Assembly: GCA_030620095.1 (NCBI GenBank)
Contig: JAUTXW010000325.1
Span: forward strand, 372,001-436,000
Source of the DNA: Kuschelorhynchus macadamiae
Lineage: Eukaryota > Arthropoda > Insecta > Coleoptera > Curculionidae
Direction of reading: 5' to 3'
DNA length: 64,000 nucleotides
The notes under the pieces: generated by a model
Told to the model about the DNA's origin: nothing
The model's input: the letters and a program-made list of their open reading frames with translations, nothing else
Databases searched by the model: none
In this document: in pieces, positions 24,270-36,854 of the stretch
Numbering within the stretch: the stretch's first letter is position 1
Layout: every line of letters starts with the position of its first letter
Made by a program: the position numbers and the translations under genes

Positions 24270-25290
24270 TTCGTAATTTTGGTAAATTACAAGTGGAACT
24301 TTTCTTATATTGCGACTTGCAAGGCGTAATTATGTCAAATTTCTATTCGTAAGTCGTATGACTAAATTACGACTTGGAAGTCGAAACGAAAGTTCCTTTG
24401 AATCATTTTTATTCCAGCTCCTCTACGTTTTCTTCAATAAATTTTAGAGAAAAATTCCAAATTTTGTTCAGAAAATCAATTTAGTACCCGCTTTTGAAGT
24501 CTTGTTACAGTGTAAAAATGTTTAAAAGTTAGATCTACATTAGAACGTTACTTTGTTTGAAGCAAAGCACCTTCCAGACTAAATGTAATCTGTTTTATAA
24601 GGCAGTTAAATACAGATTAGTTTTGCTGGTACTTTAATTTTTATGACAATCAAACTTTATTTAGGTTTCTCATTGAGGCCAAATATAATGATGTCTGAAT
24701 TTACTTTATCGGGAATATTTTTAAATCATTCACTTTAACCACAATAAAACGTCTAATGAGTTTGTGATAATTATCCTGATTACTGTTTTGACTCGACAGG
24801 TAAAAAAAATCGTTCCACAGAAAAGTAAAACCGGCAAAACAAAATAGAAGAATAAAAATAAACACCCAACATTAACGTTTATCTAAACCTAACCTAAAAA
24901 ACGTTCGTTAAAAAAATAGTGTGATTCAGTGAACCCAGCACTGAGAAAGAGTTTTTCTGCGTGTTCAGATTTAGGAATTTCTGTTCGGTTTAAAAGAAGT
25001 AGTTCCTTTATCTCATCAAAGGAATGATCGCAGTCAGAAGTTTTTACGATTAGCTTTTTCTTAGCATCATAAACATTTAATAGTATTGTACTCCTTATAC
25101 CTGTCTAAAATGTAATTTCAATTAAATTGCCATTTTAACAATTCACTATAACTGTAGTTCAATAAAGTCGCAGTTTGCATACGATTAGGTTGCAGGATTC
25201 GAATGAATTTCTATAAAAATATCTTTTTCGTTTTTAAGATACAATAAAGTAAACTTATGTTTAGTGAAAAAACTATAAAGGAAATTCCAA
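24270..25290 (-). repeat. Inverted copy of the satellite-associated unit, and repeat family X
   Basis: 24270-24390 holds reversed satellite units. 24400-24990 is the reverse complement of about 13960-14550, sharing for example TTTAAATCATTCACTTTAAC against GTTAAAGTGAATGATTTAAA. 24950-25290 begins a second family (TTATACCTGTCTAA, CATTTTAACAATTCA, AAGATACAATAAAGTAAAC) that recurs at 25930-26420 in the same orientation and at 38380-38860 inverted. Confidence 0.75.
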
Positions 25291-25379
25291 AAAACATATC
25301 TATTTTCTTAATAGTTGCTTTCATGAGGAATTGATCTAAACTGACTAAAAATAAATAATTTTTTATACCGCACGGTACT

Positions 25380-25700
25380 ACTCTCTACTAGGGATGGGCG
25401 CTGTATCGATACGCCAACGACATATCGAATAACAATAGGGAAAAAATATCGATATCTCGATAAGTGCCGAGAGGTAGCTGAGAACATCAATAGGCAGCTA
25501 AGAATGTCAATAGGTACGGATATACGAATTACATATTTACACGCAAATTATGCAAATTGTTCCAAATATATCGATAGTTCGGAACACCTAAAGATAAGTC
25601 AATAAGTATCGACATATCGATAAATAAAATATAACGATAGGTGATCTGCTATCATCTATCTATACGTAAGATCTAATATCACCTATCCCTTTACTAGATC
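25380..25700. other. Cluster of ATCGAT-type motifs
   Basis: Within about 250 bp there are several TATCGATA-like sites: TGTATCGATACG (25395), ATATCGATATCTCGATA (25447), ATATATCGATAG (25567) and ACATATCGATAAAT (25612). TATCGATA is the core recognised by insect DREF/BEAF-type proteins, but TACTAGGGATGGGCG just before it also resembles the end of a DNA transposon, so it may simply be part of a mobile element. Confidence 0.4.
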
Positions 25701-25929
25701 TTAGCGGTGATGACTATGCTTTCGTAAATTTCCGTACACCTAATTTTGTAATATTCCACTTTCGCATGCAGAGAAGACATGGCTACAAACTCCCCTGCTT
25801 TTGTGTTTTTAAATTTGAATAATATTAGCTTTAAACCAGGATTTGCATTGTACATTTTCTCCTCCTATTTCCTGTTTCCTTTTTTATAACCTGAAAGTCT
25901 GTTGTGCCAAATGACGTGAATCTGAGCTA

Positions 25930-26420
25930 GTAGAAATTTTGGAAACCAGGTTCTTATTAAATACATTCTGCACAATTCAAAACTGACAAAACAATTAGAC
26001 TAAACTATTGTTCTCAAATCAGTAGTCATTGCCATACAATCTGTCTAGACTTACCAACTTTTGACTCTCACGTAAATAACGGAGCTTTGGTGCGTTTAGG
26101 TTTGGAAATTTCGGTTCAGTTTAGGACAAGTAGTTCCTTTATTATCGCCCGGGGCACGCATAAGTTTGAATTTTCTAATTTCGTCAGACGTGTTTACGAC
26201 TAGTATTGCACTCTTTATACCTGTCTAACGTGTAATATCAATTATATTGACATTTTAACAATTCAGTATACTTGTAATTCAAGTCGCAGTTTGCACATGT
26301 AAAGGTCGAAAAATTCGATTCGTTTTCTATGAAAGTATATTTTTGTCATTTTTAAGATACAATAAAGTAAACTTTTGTTTGATGCCAGAGCTGTAAACGA
26401 TTTTCCAAAAAAAGGTATCT
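25930..26420 (+). repeat. Repeat family X, second copy
   Basis: Shares ATTCTGCACAATTCAAAA, CTTACCAACTTTTGAC, TTATACCTGTCTAA and AAGATACAATAAAGTAAAC with 24950-25290 and, inverted, with 38380-38860. No coding content. It may be the untranslated part of a transposon. Confidence 0.7.
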
Positions 26421-26444
26421 ATTAAAGTTTCTAAATAGTTGTTT

Positions 26445-26620
26445 TCATCGCAAAAAATAACCCTCCCAGTTTTTTACAGATCTTACCATTTTTTTTCAAT
26501 TCCGTCGGTCTGACGGTCGGTCCGTCTATCGGCCTGTTTGCGGCATTGCTAAAAAATTACCTGATTGGCTTGATTGAATTTTGGTCAAAATTTTGCGCAG
26601 AAATATAAGCGCCTTTAGTA
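26445..26620 (-). repeat. A-B-C-D repeat, D-module fragment
   Basis: Reverse-oriented tail module with CAATTCCGTCGGTC, a run of CGGTCGGTCCGTC and GCGGCATTGCTAAAAAATTA, as in the D modules elsewhere. Confidence 0.75.
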
Positions 26621-28037
26621 CTACAAAATTAGTAACGGTAAAGCCCGTACAGTTTGATAACCATTTCAAATATTGTTTCCAATAATATAAATTCATACAT
26701 CTGGCAATAATAATATTACTGATAGGAATAGGAAAGAATGGTAAACATTAGATATTTTTATCAATAAGTAAACAAAATACGATAAAAATAAAACAAAAGG
26801 TCAAGTATATACCGCCAACATAGCAAATCTTTTGTCTGTTTTTGAAATGCAAATATTTATTGTTACGACAAATGTGAGATATTAAAAAAGGACTTTCCGA
26901 CTTTGCCTTTTAAAACTATGTTACAGAATCAGCCAAAAATTTCCACCATATGGAAAAAATATTGTATTATAGATTTCTTATAAAAAAATGTTGTTGATAA
27001 AAGTTCCTTCATAAAGAATAACTACTTTTAGATTATTCAACTTTTAGGTAAGAAAGACAGGGGGTACGTCAAAAATATAAAAAATGGCCTGGCAAATATA
27101 AAACTTTCTTCTAAATAAATACAACAAATGCAATGCGAAAAACTTAGAAATTAAGTTAAACATTCTTTATATTTTTTTGTACAAGGGACTATTTTTGTGA
27201 AAAGGGCAAGAAATAAATACACAAATAAAAGTTTGTAAACAAAAAGAACCGAAATTCAAAATTTTGAAACACTAAAATAATGAGCCTGCAAATATAAGTC
27301 AAAAATAATTTTAAACTTTCTCTATAATAGATGTAGAATTTGAGAAGTTAATGGTGAATATGTAAAACTAATAAGTGATATAAAATTTTCTACAAACTGT
27401 ACTTCGTACAAAAAAATTAAATGACTATTTAGCTTATATTTTTATGCTCTTTAATTCGGCTGTCAGAAATTTTGAAATCATACACAACTTTTTTTCTTCA
27501 TGCCGATATTAAAAAAGTTTTCCATTTGATAACTAACATTGCACAGACCCTGTATTATAATTTGCATTATCTAGCTACTTAAAAGAACTCTATGGGTAAT
27601 ATCAAAGACAATGTAAAATAAAATAGCCACAAACGGATTCCAAGTTTGTATTGTATTCGGTATAGCTACGATCCATCGAGAGATTTCCGCATAGCATTTA
27701 TAGATCGGTTTTACGCTGTTACCCCGCAATAACAACTTTGTCTTTTTAAAGCATAGATTGTATGTATTGTATTTTCGAATAAGTACACCTAACTCAAGAT
27801 TCTGGCAACACCAAGCCAAATATATTTGCGTGCGATCTATTTAACGGCGACAAGAGCAATTGTGGTTTTATTATTGTACTTGTCGAATTATCTATACGAA
27901 GTATAGTTGTTAGAGGAGGCAATAATTGGCACTAAGAACATTTTCAACATTTGTTAACTTTGTGTGATTTTTCCACTAATTTTTATAGATATTGGAGAAA
28001 ATGTCCTTTATTTCCATTCTATTGAAAGACGGTGAGT

Positions 28038-28038
<1 letters not shown>
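26621..28038. other. Non-coding, nothing recognised
   Basis: AT-rich. The 82-codon minus frame at 27571-27819 shows no recognisable domain and I do not call it. Confidence 0.4.

Positions 28039-28091
<53 letters not shown>
28039..28091. repeat. TA microsatellite left of the mariner insertion
   Basis: A (TA)n run directly continuous with the target TA (28090-28091) of the element starting at 28092. Confidence 0.95.
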
Positions 28092-28094
<3 letters not shown>

Positions 28095-28335
28095 GGTGGC
28101 CCATCGAAAACGTACCGCAAGGCATAACGGCCAGGGTAATTTTTTTTTCAAAAAATCCAAAAACACGTCAATTTTGTTTGTGAGGGGGACAATTTTTGCC
28201 CTTAAAATGATCGCAAAATTTTCAACCCTCTAAGCGGGGGTGTCATCCCCCAAACTTTTTCAAATGGGAAGAGGGGTCAAGTGGTACCGCAATGAAAAGG
28301 GCTTTCTATTCTCTATACATTCCCGCTTTGGTTTT

Positions 28336-30091
28336 TATAATGAGGAGGTGAGAAAAAACAGACTTCTAATGAGCTATTTGGTCGATGTTACGTGTCAACT
28401 AGCAAAGCAAGAATTATCTTTCAGAGGCCATAATGAAAAAAGCGATTCCGTTAGTGCGGGAAATTTTCGGGAAACTTTTAATCTGTTAATTAAACGTGAT
28501 AACGAAATACAACAACATTTAAAAAAAATTGGAAATATTTTTTCTGGTTTATCAAAAACTATCCAGAATGATTTGATATCCTGTATTTCCGATTACCTTG
28601 CAGATACAATTCATAGGGAGATAAAAGAGTCGTTGTTTTTTGCAGTGCAAGCTGACGATACTACGGATATTTCTGAGAAGTCCCAATGTGCGATTTCAAT
28701 TCGGTACGTTAATAAATACGGTGAAATCAAAGAAAGTTTCTTGGGTTTTCATGACGTTAGCGAAGACAGAACAGCGGACGCAATGTATGGATTAATTGTT
28801 ACAGTCATAGGCAATTTCGATTATAAAACAAAATTAGTTGGGCAATGCTACGATGGTGCTAGTGTGATGGCAGGTTCATTGAATGGTTTGCAAAAAAAAG
28901 TTAAAGATGATGCTCCTTTTGCTTTGTTTACGCATTGTAGTGCGCACAGATTGAATTTGGTTTTACAAACTGGTTCAAAAAATATAAAAAATTGCCGAAT
29001 TTTTTTCGCAAGTGCGTCCTCTATTCCCGGATTTTTTCATCAGTCTGCAAAACGGACATTTACTTTAGATTCGACGATAGGAAAGAGGATTTCTTCCAGT
29101 TCAGACACCAGGTGGGCTTCCCGTTCTAAAATCATTCAAATCTTGCACTCTGAATGGGAAGGCCTAAAATTAGTTTTTTCTAAAATTATTGACGACCAAT
29201 CATCATCGGCTGAGTCAATAAACGGGGCCAAGGGATATCTTAAATTTATGAACGTTTTAGAATTTTCGTTTCTTACCGCTGTGTATAAACATATTTTTGA
29301 CATAACTGACCCCCTTTTCAACATTCTACAGAAAAAATCATTGGACATCACCTATTGTAAAAAGCAAATATTTATGGCAAGAGATCGTATCAAGTTATTG
29401 AGAAATGAGACAATGTTTAATACAATATTTGAACAAGCCCAAACAAGGATTTTTAATAATAGGGACTCAGGGCAATTGTCAAAAAGAATTAAGTTATCGG
29501 ACACCATTAAAGGCGATGAGCAAAGTTCTTTACGCATTTTATTTTATAAGATAATTGACAATATTGTGACTCAAATAGAAGTTAGGTTTGCAGATATGTC
29601 TCAGTTATTATATTTTTCTTTAGCGGATTCCTCAAAATTCGAAGAATATAGCAAAAATTTTCCGCTTGAATTTGTGACGAATGTGACCAACTTTTATAAA
29701 AATTTCTTTGACAAACAAAAATTAATTAATGAGCTTAGTGTAATAATATCTCGATGAACAATTTGCATTGCTGAGCGTCGAGGCAATTTTAAAACATTTC
29801 GTAAAAAATGAACTTCAAGAAATATTTCCTGAAAGTTATAAACTTTTTGCGTTAATTGCTACCATACCTATTACAAGTACCTCAGTGGAAAGACATTTCT
29901 CTTGTTTAAAGCGAATAAAAACGTATTCTCGCAATACAATAAAAAATGAACGTTTATCGTCACTTGCGCTAATTTCAATAGAAAAATAGTTGTTCTGCTC
30001 CTTACAGAAGGCTGATAACTTTACGGATGTCATAATAAGTAAATTCGCCCTTTTAAAAGATAGGCGGATAAATTTAATTTATAAAACTTAG
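28336..30091 (+). pseudogene. hAT transposase, ZMYM/DUF4371 type, truncated and frameshifted
   Basis: The reading frame from 28339 begins NEEVRKNRLLMSYLVDVTC and continues with TCQLAKQELSFRGHNE, the DUF4371-like region. Catalytic-type residues are visible: D in VQADDTTDIS, D in GQCYDGASVM and E in TSVERHFSCLK of the C-terminal dimerisation region. Two lesions: at about 29752 the frame must shift by one (stop after LSVIISR, then DEQFALLSVEAILK), and TAG at 29987-29989 interrupts SIEK before LFCSLQKADNFTDV, which runs to the natural stop at 30089-30091. The BED-finger N-terminus is absent. The open frame actually begins at 28240 inside the mariner TIR, giving a chance fusion of 32 TIR-derived residues to hAT. 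Confidence 0.9.
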
Positions 30092-30198
30092 TTGTCAGCT
30101 AAGTGTGTACGCGGCTTAACGTTTTCTTATAACGTCATTATTCTTGAAATTATTGTGGTTGTCGCCTACCCTAGCCTAAACACCACGAGCCACCACTG
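28336..30198 (+). mobile_element. 5'-truncated hAT inserted in the mariner TIR
   Basis: Mariner TIR sequence matches up to GCTTTGGTTTT (28335) and resumes at AAAATCGGTCAAG (30199). The insert ends with CACGAGCCACCACTG, whose reverse complement starts CAGTGG as hAT termini do. No matching terminus exists at the left junction and part of the expected 8-bp duplication is missing, so the 5' end of the hAT was deleted or never copied. The order of events is TA tract, then mariner, then hAT. Confidence 0.82.
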
Positions 30199-30449
30199 AA
30201 AATCGGTCAAGTCATTTAGAAAATATGAAGGATTGAAATTTAAAATGTTTATTTACAAATTATCAGAGTAAATGATAAGGATAAATTCCTTCGACCAATT
30301 CGCTATTTTTGTCCTGTTATTTTAGATGTTTACTTCTGATTTTAGTGATTTGACATGCCACAACGATCAGGTGCGGTAGCTGCTAGATAGCTGTTCTGTA
30401 ACTTGTGCGTTTAAATTTCTCAATATCATTAAATTTTTTATCAATAATT

Positions 30450-31523
30450 ATGGTGTACTCACTTGCAGAAAAAGTGGAAATAATCGAACTTTATTTTAAA
30501 AATAATGAATGTGGCAATCGGGTTGCGCAGATATTTAATGAACGACATCCTGAAAAACACCTTTCCGGCAAAATTGTTCGCGAGTTAGTAGCAAAATTTC
30601 GCGAAACTGGATCCCTTATGAATAAAAAGAGGCAGATGGAAAATCCTGTAGTAAATGAAGCTATGGAGGTCTTTGTATTGGGCCAAGTTGCCATGGATAG
30701 TACGCTGAGTACAAGAAAATTAGCCAATGAGACCGGCGTGAATCGTACAAGTGTCCAAAGAATATTGAAAAAACACCATTTCCACCCGTATAAAATTCAG
30801 TTGGTACAAGAACTCAACGAAGACGATTTTGATCGCCGCTTGCAATTTTGTGAAACTATTAGTGGACGAGTGGCCAATAATAATAATTTTCTATTCAATG
30901 TGTGTTTTTCGGATGAGTGCACTTTCTTTTTGAACGGTGTAGTTAATCGGCATAACTGTCGGTACTGGGCTGAGAACAACCCCAGGGTATTTCACGAGGT
31001 GCACACACAACATCCTCAGAAATTGAACGTGTGGGCTGGTATTTTTGGAAATTCTATTGTGGGTCCTTTTTTTCTTCCTGGAACTCTAACAGGTGATATG
31101 TACTTAGATTTACTGGAAAATACCATCGACCCAGCCCTAACTGACATCATCGAAAATAATCCTGGATACGTTGAAGCGGAACTGATATTTCAACAAGACG
31201 GTGCACCTCCACATTACTCTCAAAATGTGCGTAATTATTTAAACACTAACTTTCCCGGGCGGTGGATAGGACGAAGGGGTGCCATTGAGTGGCCTCCCCG
31301 GTCACCCGACTTGACTCCTTTAGACTTTTTTCTATGGGGACACATAAAAAGTAAAGTGTATAGCACTCCACTTGCCTCATTAGAAGATCTGCGAACACGA
31401 ATTATTGACGTTTGTCGCGAAGTGACCCCTCAAGTTCTTCAGAATGTTCGAGAACGATTTGAAGCTAATTTGTATTACTGTATGGAGGTCGACGGGCAAC
31501 ATTTTCAGCATTTGCTTCATTAA
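30450..31523 (+). CDS. Tc1/mariner-type transposase, DD41D, intact
   Basis: A complete 357-residue reading frame. I start at MVYSLAEKVEIIELYF because the family begins there; the in-frame ATG 15 codons upstream adds residues unlike the family. Residues 1-60 form the first helix-turn-helix region (RELVAKFRETGSLMN), and 85-112 the second (STRKLANETGVNRTSVQRIL). The catalytic triad is D155 (VCFSDECTFF), D250 (IFQQDGAPPHY) and D292 (SPDLTPLDFFLWG), with 41 residues between the last two. NVWAGIFG lies between the first two catalytic residues, as in the family. It would cut and paste elements bearing the 290-bp TIRs. No internal stop or frameshift is seen. Its own left TIR is interrupted, so this copy may be immobile even if the enzyme works. 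Confidence 0.93.
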   Translation: MVYSLAEKVEIIELYFKNNECGNRVAQIFNERHPEKHLSGKIVRELVAKFRETGSLMNKKRQMENPVVNEAMEVFVLGQVAMDSTLSTRKLANETGVNRTSVQRILKKHHFHPYKIQLVQELNEDDFDRRLQFCETISGRVANNNNFLFNVCFSDECTFFLNGVVNRHNCRYWAENNPRVFHEVHTQHPQKLNVWAGIFGNSIVGPFFLPGTLTGDMYLDLLENTIDPALTDIIENNPGYVEAELIFQQDGAPPHYSQNVRNYLNTNFPGRWIGRRGAIEWPPRSPDLTPLDFFLWGHIKSKVYSTPLASLEDLRTRIIDVCREVTPQVLQNVRERFEANLYYCMEVDGQHFQHLLH

Positions 31524-31867
31524 TACGGTAAGTTTTTTTTTATTTAATTCAATTTATGCGTTTTTTGAAAAATGTATTTTTCAAATTTCAATCCTTCATA
31601 TTTTCTAAATGACTTGACCGATTTTCAAAACCAAAGCGGGAATGTATAGAGAATAGAAAGCCCTTTTCATTGCGGTACCACTTGACCCCTCTTCCCATTT
31701 GAAAAAGTTTGGGGGATGACACCCCCGCTTAGAGGGTTGAAAATTTTGCGATCATTTTAAGGGCAAAAGTTGTCCCCCTCACAAACAAAATTGACGTGTT
31801 TTTGGATTTTTTGAAAAAAAAATTACCCTGGCCGTTATGCCTTGCGGTACGTTTTCGATGGGCCACC

Positions 31868-33635
<1,768 letters not shown>

Positions 33636-34139
33636 CAATGAGATCTAGTTAAACATAAAAATACGTATTTTTAAAGGCATCTCTTAGAACAGATAGACTC
33701 AAACTCAACACAAAAAAATTAAATTAATTTATTTACTACCGTAAATAAGTCGTTCTTTATGAATTATTTATTTATTTGTTCAATCACTACACTACAGAAA
33801 TAACATTTCCAAATGGCACTACTAAAAGTGAATTAAAGTAGCATATCAATAGTAAAATTTAAAAACAGTCAAGAGTATATAAAAAGACAATGAGATCTAT
33901 TTAAACATAAAAATACGTATTTTTAAATGCATCTCTTAGAACAGATAGACTCAAACTCAACACAAAAAAATTAAATTAATTTATTTACTACCGTAAATAA
34001 GTCGTTCTCTATGAATTATTTATTTATTTATTCAATGACTACACTACAGAAATAACATTTCCATATGGCACTACTAAAAGTGAATTAAAGTAGCATATCA
34101 ATAGTAAAATTTAAAAACAGTCAACAGTATGTAAAAAGA
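33636..34139. repeat. Tandem duplication, two 252-bp units
   Basis: CAATGAGATCTA starts unit 1 at 33636 and unit 2 at 33888. The units differ at only a handful of positions (for example TTCTTTATGAATT against TTCTCTATGAATT, TTTCCAAATGG against TTTCCATATGG). Each has a run of ATTTATTTATT, which on the minus strand reads AATAAATAAATAAA, so the unit may be the 3' end of the minus-strand retrotransposon that follows. Confidence 0.93.
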
Positions 34140-34199
34140 CAAAGAGAAAAACACTTAAACATTTAAATAAAAATAAAAACAAAAACTATACATACTGAG

Positions 34200-36200
34200 A
34201 GATAAACCTTAAAATAATAATAATAATCATAATAACAACAGTTTTTTAACGGAGCCAATGCTATGTGAGAAAATGTACATGCTTGTTGTAGTTCGTAAAC
34301 AATCGGTCACAGAAAGCAGCACGTCCATAGTTTGTTCGATGCAGATTTTTATAAAATAATTGTTGTTGTCTAATTGGTCGTAGAGCCGCTCTAATGTTAA
34401 TTTCATGTAGTAAAGAACTGCATGAAATTTCACCTCTTATTAGTCTGAAGAGGAAGAGTAGAAGATGGTTTCTTCTCGTCACTTCCAAGGGCTGCAATCC
34501 ACAAAGCAACAAACGAGAATCCCGGCTAAGGCCATGATAAAGAAACGGTGCTTGAATAAAAGGTATTTAGCAAATTTTCCTTGAACCTCTTCGATCCTAT
34601 CTTTATAGCAGTTATAGAAAGGTGTCCAGATAATGCTACAGTATTCGAGGATACTCCGAACAAGACAGCTGTACAGTACATGGAAAGCTGTGTGTATGTG
34701 CTTTGTTGTTCTTTTTATGAAGCCGAGCATTTAAAAGCTTCTTGCCGTGGTAACTAACTGTTAAACCAGTATCAAATATAACTCCAAGATCCTTGTAAGT
34801 TGATACAACCTCTAGGACTTCATTGTTCATTTTGTATTCGAAGAACAAAGGTGATCGTCGTTTATGAAAAGACATTGTTTTACATTTTTTGACATTCAGC
34901 TCAAGGAAATTATCCTGGCACCAAATTCAATATGTTTAGGTCGGCTTGAAGATTCAAATGCGAGCTCACAGGTGTAAAAAACTTTAAGTCGTTGGCATAT
35001 AGCAAATATTTGGAAGCAAGGAAGCAAGCATTAATGTCATTGATAAATAAGGAGAACAGAATAGGCCCTACGTGTGAACCTTGAGGAAAGCCAGATGTTA
35101 CGTGAATCTCTTGTGATGAAGCATTGCCTATGATGACTGACCCCTGTGACTCACATACGATTGGATCCTGTTCAACATTGAACCCGTCACACCCATAGCA
35201 GACAACTTCTTAATTAATAACGAATGACATACATAACCAAAAGCCCTTGATATATCTGTGTAGATTACGTCAACCTGTTGACCAGATTCAATCGAGTTGA
35301 CAAGAAACTGCTGATAGAGAGCTAAATTTGTAGATGTTAATCGGCCTTGGAAAAAACCATGTCCTTGTTCTAAGATCGAATGTTTATAGGTTTCAAATAT
35401 CTTGTCACTGATCAGGGACTCAAGCAGTTTAGGTATATGTGAAAGTAGAGAGATGCGTCTGTATTTCTTCAAATCTTGAACGTCTCCCACTTTAAAAACA
35501 GGGAATAGGACCGCTTTTTTCCAATATGACGGGAAAATTCCATTATTAAAAGTCCTTTGAAAAATTCTGCCTAATTGGTTTCGATGTCCTTTGCATTACA
35601 GTTAAAGCCCGAAAGTGTTGAAGAATGTGGAAGATTTGGTACATCAAGCACATGCACATCATTGTAATTCCTGTAGGTAGACCGAAAATGAGCCGTAAAT
35701 CCGTCTGCAATGCTTTAGTTATCGTTAAAAGTCATGCCGTCCAAATTCATCATCGAAGGAAGTTCAGAATTGTTTTTAAGGTTGTTAACAAAGGCCCAAA
35801 AGTGTTTCAGATTAGTTGGTATAGAATGTTCCATGTTGGTTACATAGAATGCGTAGCACATATCAATCTTAAATTTTACCTCCCTGTGTAAATCTGAGTA
35901 TGTCATTGGGGGACAAGGAATATTTATATTTTTTATATGCTTTGGTTTTTAAACCGATAAATTTTCTCAATTCGGGGCTATACCATCGAGGATACTTGTT
36001 TCCAGCGACCATCTTTAGCGGTATAAAATCCTTGATACCGCTATTCAAAATTCTATGAAACATTTGGACCATTTCTTTAAAATCGTCGCATCGCTCAATA
36101 AAGGACCATTCAGCTTCGTTTAAGTAGTTGTGAAGACGAATATAGTTCCCTTTACGAAAGATGGGCAACCACGTTTTCAGATTGTTTTTCAGTACTGGGA
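34200..36200 (-). pseudogene. Jockey-like non-LTR retrotransposon, 5'-truncated
   Basis: Minus-strand pieces in order. 36168-35869 is the endonuclease-RT linker (YPRWYSPELRKFIGLK, AYKKYKYS). 35906-35715 contains KHFWAFVNNLKNNSELPS. 35560-35128 is the RT core with DLKKYRRISLLSHIPKLLES and a damaged first catalytic motif, SRAFGYV instead of the usual SKAFDxV. 35100-34980 has SGFPQGSHVGPILF and the second motif as YAND (34999-34988) instead of YADD. 34875-34636 has KMNNEVLEVVSTYKDLGVIF, followed by the C-terminal domain. Both RT active-site motifs are mutated and frames are broken, so it is dead. The first endonuclease half is absent. Confidence 0.88.
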
Positions 36201-36854
36201 TTATATGTATTACAAGGCTGATAAGAACCGAAGAAGAATTATGCCCTATGCATCCTACTTTTTGTTTCTGTCTTTTTAGTTAAGACTAGGTAATTAATTA
36301 GTTAGAGTAGACGATGTGCTGGAAACAAACCAGCGTACATGGTGGCGATTTTTCAACGTACATGCAGAGTTCTGACGAAACTGTAAGAGACAACAAAATT
36401 CTGACTAGGCATCCCCTTGCTCGATTTTTGAAACAACTTCAACCACGCAAATAGATCAAGGCTACATCGATCCGTTTTAGAGCTAGGGGATGTTTTTGAA
36501 AATTTAGACATTACAATACGTTTCATTTTAACATATTTATGTTTCATATTATTATAAAGTTCTAATTTTCAGTTATTATCGGGATTCATAGTTTTATTCA
36601 AATTTATTTTTATTTTTATATTCTAAAATAGACTGTTAACTTTTAAGATCAAATCAAATATATTACATAAAAAATGTTTACAATTTTACTACAATATTGC
36701 TAAATTCCTAAATTATGACATATACTAAGTAAATCATGCAACAATTCCACATAACATAAGCCATGGAATAAATTGTTAACTTCTTTCGATGTTATACTAT
36801 TGTAAACTTGTTGTTTGATTTTGTTATGTTTTTAAGAGCTATGTTAGCTGTTAC
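36201..36854. other. Non-coding, nothing recognised
   Basis: Might hold leftover retrotransposon sequence (KLFQKSSKGMPSQNFVV on the minus strand), but nothing I can support. Confidence 0.35.

Noticed and set aside
27571..27819. 82-codon minus frame
   Set aside because: No recognisable domain; compatible with chance.
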